Assembly (NCBI GenBank): GCA_019685555.1
Contig: JABFQN010000013.1
Coordinates: forward strand, 1 to 45,040
Direction of reading: 5' to 3'
Source: Candidatus Bathyarchaeota archaeon A05DMB-3
GTDB lineage: Archaea; Thermoproteota; Bathyarchaeia; Bathyarchaeales; Bathycorpusculaceae
DNA length: 45,040 nucleotides
Below are positions 23,830-31,236 of this stretch, one piece after another. The stretch's first letter is position 1; every line of letters begins with the position of its first letter. Under the pieces are notes generated by a model that worked only from the letters and a program-made list of their open reading frames with translations, was not told the DNA's origin and did no database searches. Position numbers and translations under genes: made by a program.

Positions 23830-23899
23830 GTACTTTTTTGTGCAATAAAGTATAAATATGTTCAGTGATTTTTATGTGCTTACACGTGCAAAAAAGTGC
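23830..23899. promoter_or_regulatory. Divergent promoter with paired A6-centred sites between regulator and trpB2
   Basis: A TATA box TATAAATA lies at 23851-23858, with trpB2's predicted start of transcription near 23880 and its ATG at 23914 after GGTGA (23903-23907). Two related sites flank it: GTGCAAAAAAGTGC at 23886-23899 and, in inverted orientation, GCACAAAAAAGTAC (minus strand of 23830-23843). They agree at 11 of 14 positions. One overlaps the trpB2 transcription start and the other lies close to the regulator's own start. They are good candidate operators for the ACT-domain regulator. Confidence 0.6.
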
Positions 23900-23913
23900 A
23901 TAGGTGAAATTAA

Positions 23914-25281
23914 ATGGGCGTAAAAGTTCAAAAAAACGAGTACTTCACGACGCTAGACGCGGATGAAATACCGACATCGTGGTATAACATCCAAGCAGAC
24001 TTCCCAGAACTGCTTCCGCCGCCCCTAGATCCAACAACGCTGAAGCCCATAGACCCAAAACTTTTGGAAAGGATATTTGCAAAAGAGCTTATAAGGCAAG
24101 AGGTTTCCACGGAACGTTACATAAAGATTCCAGATGAGGTTTTAGAAGCTTATCTGCGGCTGCCCCGTCCAACACCTCTTTACAGAGCGCGGAGACTTGA
24201 AAAGTTCCTAAAAACTCCGGCAAAGATTTACTTTAAATGTGAAAACTTCAGCCCCACCGGAAGCCACAAAACCAACACCGCCATAGCCCAAGCCTACTAC
24301 AACAAAGAGCAGGGGATAAAACGGCTTGTCACTGAAACTGGTGCTGGACAGTGGGGCACCGCTTTGGCTTTTGCCTGCACAATTTTTGGCTTGAAGTGCC
24401 GCATCTACATGGTTCGTGTCAGCTATCAACAGAAGCCCGGCAGAAAAACCATAGCGCAGCTTTACGGTGCGGAAATGTTTCCTTCACCCAGCGACCAGAC
24501 AAACTTTGGCAGAAAACTTTTGAAGGAGAACCCTAACCATTCTGGGACACTGGGCATAGCCATAAGCGAAGCCATAGAGGACACTGTTACCCACGAGGAT
24601 ACACGTTATTCTTTGGGTTCAGTGCTAAACCATGTGCTGCTTCATCAGACGATTATAGGGTTAGAAGCCAAAAAACAGTTTGAAATTATAGGCGAGTATC
24701 CGGATGTTGTCTGCGGATGCATAGGCGGGGGCTCCAATTATGCTGGTTTCTGCTATCCTTTCATGATGGACAAGCTTAAGGGCAAAACAGACGCAGAATT
24801 TATCGCCTGCGAGTCTAAGGCTGTTCCCCACACCACGAAGGGCGTTTATACCTACGACTTTGGAGACACGGCGGAGATGACGCCGCTGCTTAAAATGCTG
24901 ACAATAGGGCATGGCTACGCGTGTCCACCTATCCACGCTGGAGGACTGCGGTACCATGGAATGGCGCCTTCCATATCGTACCTCATAACGAAGGGGTATA
25001 TGCGTTCAGTCGCCTACCATCAAACAGAAGTTTTCCAGGCCGCCCAAATACTAGCCCAAGCAGAAGGCTTAATAATTGCGCCGGAAACAGCCCACAGCCT
25101 AAAATTCGTTATAGACGAAGCGTTGCAGTGTAGGAAGACTGGCGAAAAAAGGGTGATTGCAATGAACTACAGTGGGCATGGCTTATTAGACATAGGTGCG
25201 TACGAACAGTATCTTGCAGGCAGGCTTATGGACTATGAGCCGGAAAAAATAGAGGTTCCAGCGGTCAATCCAAAATTTTAG
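23914..25281 (+). CDS. trpB: Tryptophan synthase beta subunit, TrpB2 type
   Basis: A protein of 455 residues, PLP-dependent, joining indole with a serine-derived aminoacrylate. The PLP lysine is K119 in NFSPTGSHKTNTA; ETGAGQWG (141-148) carries the catalytic Glu; CGCIGGGSNYAGF binds PLP phosphate. The long N-terminus (about 75 residues before the fold) and HKTNTA (rather than the TrpB1 pattern) identify TrpB2. Several TrpB2 enzymes use O-phosphoserine rather than serine, and a SerK-like kinase gene starts 7 bases downstream. No trpA is nearby. Confidence 0.94.
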   Translation: MGVKVQKNEYFTTLDADEIPTSWYNIQADFPELLPPPLDPTTLKPIDPKLLERIFAKELIRQEVSTERYIKIPDEVLEAYLRLPRPTPLYRARRLEKFLKTPAKIYFKCENFSPTGSHKTNTAIAQAYYNKEQGIKRLVTETGAGQWGTALAFACTIFGLKCRIYMVRVSYQQKPGRKTIAQLYGAEMFPSPSDQTNFGRKLLKENPNHSGTLGIAISEAIEDTVTHEDTRYSLGSVLNHVLLHQTIIGLEAKKQFEIIGEYPDVVCGCIGGGSNYAGFCYPFMMDKLKGKTDAEFIACESKAVPHTTKGVYTYDFGDTAEMTPLLKMLTIGHGYACPPIHAGGLRYHGMAPSISYLITKGYMRSVAYHQTEVFQAAQILAQAEGLIIAPETAHSLKFVIDEALQCRKTGEKRVIAMNYSGHGLLDIGAYEQYLAGRLMDYEPEKIEVPAVNPKF

Positions 25282-25288
25282 GAAGGCA

Positions 25289-25933
25289 ATGCAAGTGACG
25301 GTTGCGGTTAAAACTGAAAATTCAAGTTTTAAAATAGTGGTTTTGCCGATTGACAAGCTAAAACCCCATGAAAAAGGTTCCCCGCTTTACTTGGAACTGC
25401 TGAAACAGGAAATCCTCAGAGATGGGTTTCTGAAATATCCAATAATAGCGGATGAAAGGACAAATGTAATATTGGATGGGATGCACCGTTGGCTTGCCCT
25501 TCAAAGTCTCGGCTACACGCATATACCCGTACTATTTATTGATGTTTTGCAAAACCCCAAAATCCGCATTGGAAGCCGCCGCATCCACCGCTACATAAAC
25601 GATTCAAACGCGCACATAACCTCCAAAGAAGTAATATCGGCTGGCCTCAGTGGGCAACTCATGGAGCCCCGCACCACCCGCCACTTTTTACCCTTCCTGA
25701 AACCTCCAAGAATTGATTGTCCGCTAGATTCCTTGGGAAAAAGTGTTCCACAAGACGTTTCAAAATACTTGGCGGACATGACTCTAGAGGAGTGTAGAAA
25801 AGCCATAAGAAGCTGGCTCGAAGAAATATCTGAAGAACTGGAGTTCCTAAAAAATAGGGTTAGGGAAGTGGAAAAGGAGAAGGAGGAGTTCTTAACCAGA
25901 ATTAAAAATCTAAACAACAATCACCTTTTCTAG
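25289..25933 (+). CDS. serK: SerK-like free-serine kinase, ParB/sulfiredoxin fold
   Basis: A protein of 214 residues. PIDKLKPHEKG (residues 20-30) contains Glu28, aligned by eye with the catalytic Glu30 of Thermococcus ADP-dependent serine kinase SerK; VILDGMHRWLALQSLG matches SerK's D-G-x-H-R-W block; PRTTRHFLPF...DCPLDSL matches SerK's C-terminal TTRH-x-LPF motif. The last 50 residues form a coiled coil not in SerK. SerK turns serine into O-phosphoserine. ParB-like DNA-binding annotation would be the default but is less likely because the SerK-specific C-terminal motif is present. It is 7 bases after trpB, sharing one transcript. Confidence 0.82.
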   Translation: MQVTVAVKTENSSFKIVVLPIDKLKPHEKGSPLYLELLKQEILRDGFLKYPIIADERTNVILDGMHRWLALQSLGYTHIPVLFIDVLQNPKIRIGSRRIHRYINDSNAHITSKEVISAGLSGQLMEPRTTRHFLPFLKPPRIDCPLDSLGKSVPQDVSKYLADMTLEECRKAIRSWLEEISEELEFLKNRVREVEKEKEEFLTRIKNLNNNHLF

Positions 25934-26001
25934 CCTTGCTTCTCACAACGAAGGCAAGTTTAATAACCTTTTATAGGGCAGCATACTACAGAGGCTAAGC
26001 T

Positions 26002-27102
26002 ATGATTCCGATAAACGCTCCACAAATTGGGGAAGAAGAAATTGAGGCTGTTGTAAAAGTTTTGAAAAGCGGTGTGCTCACCAACGCGCTAGGCGCGGGC
26101 CCTATGGTTGAAAAGTTTGAGGGAGATTTTGCAAAGTTTGTTAAGGCAAAACATGCGTTGGCTGTAAACAGTGGAACCGCTGCTTTGCATATGGCCGTTG
26201 TTAGCGCTGGCATAAGACGAGACGACGAGGTGATTCTTCCAAGCTTCACTTTTGTTGCGACGGCGGAAACTGTTGTCTTAGCTGGAGCCAAACCAGTTTT
26301 TGTGGACATAAACCCAGAAACCTACACTATTTCTCCAGAAGAAATCGAGAAAGCCATAACCAGTAAGACAAAGGCTGTAATCGCCGTAGACCTTTACGGT
26401 GCGCCAGCCGACATGAAACCTATACGGGAAATAGCCGACAAGCATGAATTGAAGATTATTGAGGATGCAGCTCAAGCCCACGGAGCAATATATAGTGGTA
26501 AGCCTGTAGGCGCTTACGCAGATATTACCTGCTGGAGCTTCTATGCCAGCAAAAACATGACTACCGGTGAGGGGGGCATGATAACCACAAACGATGATGA
26601 ATTGGCTGAAACTTTGAGGCTTATAAGGTGTCATGGCGAGAAACAAAAATACATGTCTACTATTATTGGCCACAATTATAGAATGCCGGAAATCGAAGCT
26701 GCCATAGGCATTGTTCAACTCAGAAGGCTGCCAGGTTTTTTGGCTAAGAGGAGAGAAAACGCCGAAAGGCTTACGGCCAAACTTTGCAAAGCGGAAAATC
26801 TGCAGCTGCCAAGGGAGCAGCCAAACTGCAGAAACAGCTGGTACCTTTACACTGTTAGGCTTAAAGGAGCTAGCAGAGCGAAAAGAGACGCTGTTGTTGA
26901 ACAACTGAAAAGCAAGGGTATCGGCGCCGAAGTATACTATCCATGGCCTATTCATTTGATGCCCGCATACCGCAGATTTAGAAGGCTTAGGCTTACGGAA
27001 ACGGAAAAGGCAGCAGAGCAGGTGTTTTCTCTGCCGATTCATCCAAGCGTTTCAGCCCAGCAGGCCGACTTTATAGGGGAAACGCTGTTAAGCTTTCTGT
27101 AA
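26002..27102 (+). CDS. DegT/DnrJ/EryC1/StrS aminotransferase (sugar aminotransferase)
   Basis: A protein of 366 residues of the PLP aspartate-aminotransferase fold that aminates keto-sugars for nucleotide-sugar or glycan synthesis. PLP lysine K184 is in SFYASKNMTTGEGG; AVNSGTAALHMA binds the cofactor phosphate; EDAAQAHGA holds the PLP-ring Asp; NYRMPEIEAAIG and the late YPWPIHLM are also diagnostic. Full length. A TATA-like TTTTATAGG is at about 25970 and GAGG precedes the ATG by about 9 bases. No other sugar-nucleotide genes are adjacent, so the substrate is unknown. Confidence 0.92.
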   Translation: MIPINAPQIGEEEIEAVVKVLKSGVLTNALGAGPMVEKFEGDFAKFVKAKHALAVNSGTAALHMAVVSAGIRRDDEVILPSFTFVATAETVVLAGAKPVFVDINPETYTISPEEIEKAITSKTKAVIAVDLYGAPADMKPIREIADKHELKIIEDAAQAHGAIYSGKPVGAYADITCWSFYASKNMTTGEGGMITTNDDELAETLRLIRCHGEKQKYMSTIIGHNYRMPEIEAAIGIVQLRRLPGFLAKRRENAERLTAKLCKAENLQLPREQPNCRNSWYLYTVRLKGASRAKRDAVVEQLKSKGIGAEVYYPWPIHLMPAYRRFRRLRLTETEKAAEQVFSLPIHPSVSAQQADFIGETLLSFL

Positions 27103-27193
27103 ATCTTACTTTCAATTCATATTTCTAGTTCATAACCGATATATCACAATTGGGAAACGTTATTTTTCACGTTTCACTTTGAGAGGGCTATAA

Positions 27194-29164
27194 ATGAGGA
27201 AAAAGGCACTTGTTTTTCTAGCAGTTCTTCTAGCAGCTGCCATTTCACCATCCAGTCTAATAGTGCGTTTTTCTCCGGCGATGGCGCAGGAAGGCGTTGT
27301 ACTTTCAGCGTGGACTTGTAAACCGCCAAAAATCGACGGAGTCATCGACGAAGAAGAGTGGAGCACCGCAGCCAAGATTGATTTTAACATAACCAACTAC
27401 AACGGCACTATATACGTTATGAACGACGGGGGCAACCTATACTTAGCTGCAAAGATAACCGACGACGATTTTGGAACAGACTTCAACACATATGACGTTT
27501 TCATGTTCCTTTTCGATAACGACAATGACGGTTCTCCCGAGAAAGGAGATGACGGACTCTTTTGTTTTAGCATTTCTGGTCCACCCTACGACATGTTTTA
27601 TAACGTAACCGAACCTAACGCGTGGCCCGGCGACACTCTAGATGGCGGGACAGCGGATGGAAGTCATGATGAAACAGGCGACAATGTCTATAATTATTTT
27701 GAATGTGTTCATCCACTTGATTCTTCAGATGACGCCCACGACTTTAGCTTGAAAATTGGTGACATTGTTGGATTTCAAGTACGCTACCTAGATAACAAGA
27801 CGCTTATTGGTTTTTGGCCGTCCAGCAGTTGGTGTCACATTAAAATTGCTTCCGGAGATTTGGTGCTTTCGGACAACGACGTTTACACCGTTACTGGCAA
27901 TTATTACATGAATGGAAGCATAATTGTAACGGATAACGCCACATTAATGATAGAGAATGCGCACTTGACATTTATGCAAACGACTTCCTTCCAATTTAAC
28001 ATTACATTAAGGGATGCCGCTGGCGGAAACCCACGCTTAATAGTGGATAACGCCCTCATCGACACATATGCCAGCCATTTCAGAATAGAGCTCTATGAAA
28101 ATAGCACAGCGCAAATGAAGGGCACGCAACCAGCCCCGAACTGTCCAATCTATCTGCTGCTGCATGATTCTTCTTCCGCTGAGGTTTCCGAATCCACTTT
28201 TTCAGAAATATCGCTCTATAACCGCGCATTGCTCTACCTAGTCTCTTCTTCTGTTGGCTTGCTAAGAGTCGTCGATGAATCTTACGCTGATGTGGATGGC
28301 GCTGCAATCTATTATTTGTATGCGGCGAATGGCGCGGAAGTTCAAGCATCAGATTCCACAATCACTTACGCTTTGGAGGTTCAATCCTCAAAAACACAGT
28401 GCTATATTCAAGGAATTACGCCGGGCTTTGTTGCCTATTGGAACTTTCTAGAGAACTGTTCAGTTATTATAGGGGCAGGCGGTTTTGCTCCCAACGTTAC
28501 ATTAAGCAACGTTCAAGTTAACGGCTGGAGTTTTAGCTTTGCAGACGCTGTAAACGCCATAATTTCCGATTCGCGTTTGTGCTCGTTGGGCGTGTCAGGT
28601 TCTTCAGTGGTTTGTGTGTACCGTGTATACGCTGAATCGGTAAGCATCTCTGGCTATTCCAGAATGAACGCAACAGATTCAAGGGCTGGCAACGTCCAAT
28701 TATACGGGTTTTCAGCGCTTTGGGCGGAGAACTTAACAGCCACAACAACATACATCCAAGGTCAATCTATCCTCTATGTTAACTGGTACCTCGACGTCCA
28801 CGTAGTCGATTCTCTTGAACAGGATGTTCCAGATGCAAACGTAACGGTTGTGAGCTCTGATGGAACAGAAACCGCGAAAGGAAAAACAAACATGGCTGGA
28901 TGGGTTAAGTTAACGGTGCTTTCCCGCATTATCAACGCTACAGGCGAGTATCCGCAAGGTCCTTATAATGTTACGGCAACCTATGGAATCTATAGCAACA
29001 CAACCACGGTTAATGTGAACGGAAACAATCAAACAAAAGTTGTGCTGTCAGAGTTTGTCATTCCAGAATTTCCCGCTCTACCTTTGACGATAATCGTGTT
29101 TGTTGTCGCATCATCTGCATCATTGCTGCTTTGCAGGGGCAAAAAAGCTGGGAAAAAGCGTTAA
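27194..29164 (+). CDS. Surface protein: CBM9/DOMON-like domain, beta-helix-like region, PEF-CTERM-like end
   Basis: A protein of 656 residues. Signal peptide about 1-32 (ending SPAMAQ). Residues about 40-225 resemble a CBM9/DOMON-like carbohydrate- or ligand-binding sandwich (PPKIDGVIDEEEWSTA, then NLYLAAKITDDDFG and FLFDNDNDGS). The middle (about 235-520) has many short repeated strands and turns like a right-handed beta-helix. An Ig-like domain (DVPDANVTVVSSDGTE) follows. The C-terminus has VIPEFPALP, a transmembrane helix and a basic tail KKAGKKR, matching the PEF-CTERM layout recognised by archaeosortases. GAGGG precedes ATG 27194 by about 6 bases. Confidence 0.82.
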   Translation: MRKKALVFLAVLLAAAISPSSLIVRFSPAMAQEGVVLSAWTCKPPKIDGVIDEEEWSTAAKIDFNITNYNGTIYVMNDGGNLYLAAKITDDDFGTDFNTYDVFMFLFDNDNDGSPEKGDDGLFCFSISGPPYDMFYNVTEPNAWPGDTLDGGTADGSHDETGDNVYNYFECVHPLDSSDDAHDFSLKIGDIVGFQVRYLDNKTLIGFWPSSSWCHIKIASGDLVLSDNDVYTVTGNYYMNGSIIVTDNATLMIENAHLTFMQTTSFQFNITLRDAAGGNPRLIVDNALIDTYASHFRIELYENSTAQMKGTQPAPNCPIYLLLHDSSSAEVSESTFSEISLYNRALLYLVSSSVGLLRVVDESYADVDGAAIYYLYAANGAEVQASDSTITYALEVQSSKTQCYIQGITPGFVAYWNFLENCSVIIGAGGFAPNVTLSNVQVNGWSFSFADAVNAIISDSRLCSLGVSGSSVVCVYRVYAESVSISGYSRMNATDSRAGNVQLYGFSALWAENLTATTTYIQGQSILYVNWYLDVHVVDSLEQDVPDANVTVVSSDGTETAKGKTNMAGWVKLTVLSRIINATGEYPQGPYNVTATYGIYSNTTTVNVNGNNQTKVVLSEFVIPEFPALPLTIIVFVVASSASLLLCRGKKAGKKR

Positions 29165-29189
29165 ACCCGTCTCCTTTCCCCATCTATTT

Positions 29190-29840
29190 TTATTCCTTTG
29201 TTAAGTATCCGCCGAAGGCTATAGCCCACAGTAGCACCGGGTAGGCTATCATGCGTTCTAAACCGCCTTTGCCCAAGCCAAGGTAAAACTCTGCTGTATG
29301 TGCGCCGCCCAAGTTCACAAAGGTTTCGCTGTACGCAAAAATAACAAGCGCCACCAGCGATATTAAACCTAAAATCACTGCGAAATAGGATATGGGCGGC
29401 TTCTGAATTTTATAGGATGCTATGGCTGACAAAGCACCGAACAGAAAGGCGATTAAAGAGAAAACCGTATGCAACATATACGGCGAATTTTCTGGGAAAA
29501 TTCCAACACCCATGGCCCCAATTCCACACAAAGCCAAGAAACCCAAAAGTATTTTGTTTTGAACTTTTTGCTTCAGGAAATGGACGCTAGCCGCAACTGT
29601 TGCGCCAAGCAAGAAGACTGAAATGTTAAAGATTGGGGCGGTTGCGCCAACACCCAAGTCGCTTATGTAGTTGCCGGAAACACTGTATCCGGGGTAAAGG
29701 CATTCAGCCACTAACATGCCGAGAACGAACTGAACCGCACCAACAAATATTAGGACTCCAGCCACTTTACCGTTTGTTCGCTTCATGTTGACTGAAATTG
29801 GCGGTCTGCCCTCATAAGCTTTAACATTGGAAGGCTTCAC
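29190..29840 (-). CDS. DUF998 family integral membrane protein
   Basis: A protein of 216 residues with about six transmembrane helices spread from residue 25 to 212. The signatures YPGYSVSGNYISDLG after the first helix, GIFPENSPYMLHTVFS and GGLERMIAYPVLLWAIAFGGYL near the end are typical of DUF998. Function unknown. Its GTG start at 29840 overlaps the stop of the deacetylase-fold gene by 4 bases (GTGA), so the two are coupled; an internal ATG at 29786 would remove 18 polar residues. Confidence 0.88.
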   Translation of the reverse strand: MKPSNVKAYEGRPPISVNMKRTNGKVAGVLIFVGAVQFVLGMLVAECLYPGYSVSGNYISDLGVGATAPIFNISVFLLGATVAASVHFLKQKVQNKILLGFLALCGIGAMGVGIFPENSPYMLHTVFSLIAFLFGALSAIASYKIQKPPISYFAVILGLISLVALVIFAYSETFVNLGGAHTAEFYLGLGKGGLERMIAYPVLLWAIAFGGYLTKE

Positions 29841-30676
29841 TGGAAGCTTTTGAGAAGGGCATCTATACCCTTTCCAACGTTCTCGCCTATATATCCTCCT
29901 TCAAGGACGAAGAAGGTTGGTTTGTCCAACGCCGCCAAAAGCTTTCCAATCTTCTCGTAGCTTTCTTCCCTCAAACTAAGCGAAGCCAAGTCTCCTGCAT
30001 AAGCGTCAAAACCAGTTGAAACAGCTACAACCTCAACCTTCTCCAAGTCTATTTTCCGCAATGCTTCTTCAAGGGTTTTTAGATAAACAGCCTCCCCACA
30101 GTCCGCTGATAATGGAAAGTTCAGACAGTTAGCCTCTGAATATGCACCAGTTCCGGGATAATAGGGATACCTATGCAAAGAAATGAAGACAACGTTTGGG
30201 TCTCCTAAAAAAATTTCTTGTGTGCCGTTTCCATGGTGTCCATCAATGTCCAAAATCAGCGTAGGCTTACCCAGATGCTTAACGGCTACGGCGATATTGT
30301 TTATGTAGCAGAAACCCTTCGTGTAAGCGCCTAAGGCCGCGCCATACTTGCCAACATGATGCCCCGGCGGTCTCATCAACGAAAAACCGTTTATTTTTGC
30401 AGCCAATATTGCAGCTCCAGCTGAAAGCCTCGCATATTCATATATGTTTTCATAAGCCGGAGTATCCGGGTCTTCTATGGCTCCCTTTTTAAGCAGTTGA
30501 ATGTAATTCGCATCGTGAACCTTAAACAAGTCCTCTTCGCTTGCCGGCTCCGGCTCAACAAACTCGTAGCCCATCTCTTTTAATATCTTGTAGGCTATCT
30601 GCAACCGTTTCGGGCTTTCAATATGCCAAGACCCGTACTCCAAACATTTTTCAGAAAAAACTATCTTTGGCTTCAA
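29837..30676 (-). CDS. Histone deacetylase-fold zinc amidohydrolase (AcuC/HDAC family)
   Basis: A protein of 279 residues. The active site is intact: RPPGHHVGK with His106/His107, zinc ligands Asp145 and His147 in DIDGHHGNG, Asp224 in STGFDAYAGD, and the EGGY loop near the C-terminus. Archaeal and bacterial relatives deacetylate acetyl-lysine, acetoin-pathway proteins or polyamines; the substrate here is unknown. A histone gene exists at 41633, so protein deacetylation is possible, though archaeal histones are not generally known to be regulated this way. The start is TTG 30676. The DUF998 gene is coupled downstream. Confidence 0.93.
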   Translation of the reverse strand: MKPKIVFSEKCLEYGSWHIESPKRLQIAYKILKEMGYEFVEPEPASEEDLFKVHDANYIQLLKKGAIEDPDTPAYENIYEYARLSAGAAILAAKINGFSLMRPPGHHVGKYGAALGAYTKGFCYINNIAVAVKHLGKPTLILDIDGHHGNGTQEIFLGDPNVVFISLHRYPYYPGTGAYSEANCLNFPLSADCGEAVYLKTLEEALRKIDLEKVEVVAVSTGFDAYAGDLASLSLREESYEKIGKLLAALDKPTFFVLEGGYIGENVGKGIDALLKSFQ

Positions 30677-30788
30677 CTCTTTTGCCCAACTCCTTTTGCT
30701 TTATCTTATTCTTGTCAAGTTTCACTTTATATAAACATCGAGCAGATTCGGCGGAATCTGAAGATAAAAATGAGGATGTTTGCTCTCT

Positions 30789-31136
30789 TTAAAATCCAAG
30801 CGCCAAGATTCCAATGCCGATTAGGGCAAGTATCGCCACGATTATTATGAAGATTATCACCGCAACCACGGCTATTATGAAGGCTTTCAGCCATCCGCAG
30901 TCGAAGAAATGTTTAATCAACGCCAGCCAAATTATGAACATCACTATCGCCGCAATTAAGCCGCTTAGGAAAAAGTTTACAACTGCTCCTATAACCACGC
31001 CTAAGACAACTATCCAAGCAGCATCTGTGAATTTCGCCTTATCCTTGCCCACCAAAGTTCTGCCAGAAATCCACAACGCTGGAGCAAGCACTATGACGTT
31101 CACCACAACTTGTATCAACAACGCTACTAAATCCAT
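30789..31136 (-). CDS. Small integral membrane protein with three or four helices
   Basis: A protein of 115 residues, almost entirely hydrophobic: helices at about 4-22, 38-58, 58-77 and 84-115. The only polar stretch is SGRTLVGKDKAKFTD (24-38), a likely cytoplasmic loop. The start is ATG 31136 preceded by AGGAGACTGGAGT; a longer frame from 31466 on this strand runs antisense through argS and is not real. Divergent from argS with about 100 bases between. Related small proteins occur widely in archaea without known function. Confidence 0.7.
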   Translation of the reverse strand: MDLVALLIQVVVNVIVLAPALWISGRTLVGKDKAKFTDAAWIVVLGVVIGAVVNFFLSGLIAAIVMFIIWLALIKHFFDCGWLKAFIIAVVAVIIFIIIVAILALIGIGILALGF

Positions 31137-31236
31137 ACTCCAGTCTCCTTTTGCACTCGGAGTCTGTTTCTCTATCTTTATAAGCTTATACGTTAGGTGT
31201 TCACATTTACTGTTAGGCCGTGTAAAGGCGAAACTA

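Noticed and set aside
26278-27042. Long minus-strand open frame of 254 codons opposite the DegT aminotransferase
   Set aside because: It is antisense to a clearly conserved enzyme, and its translation is rich in Cys, Phe and Arg without any fold pattern.
30814-31236. In-frame 5' extension of argS by 141 codons
   Set aside because: It runs antisense through the membrane-protein gene at 30789-31136, and the ArgS family N-terminus begins at the ATG at 31237.
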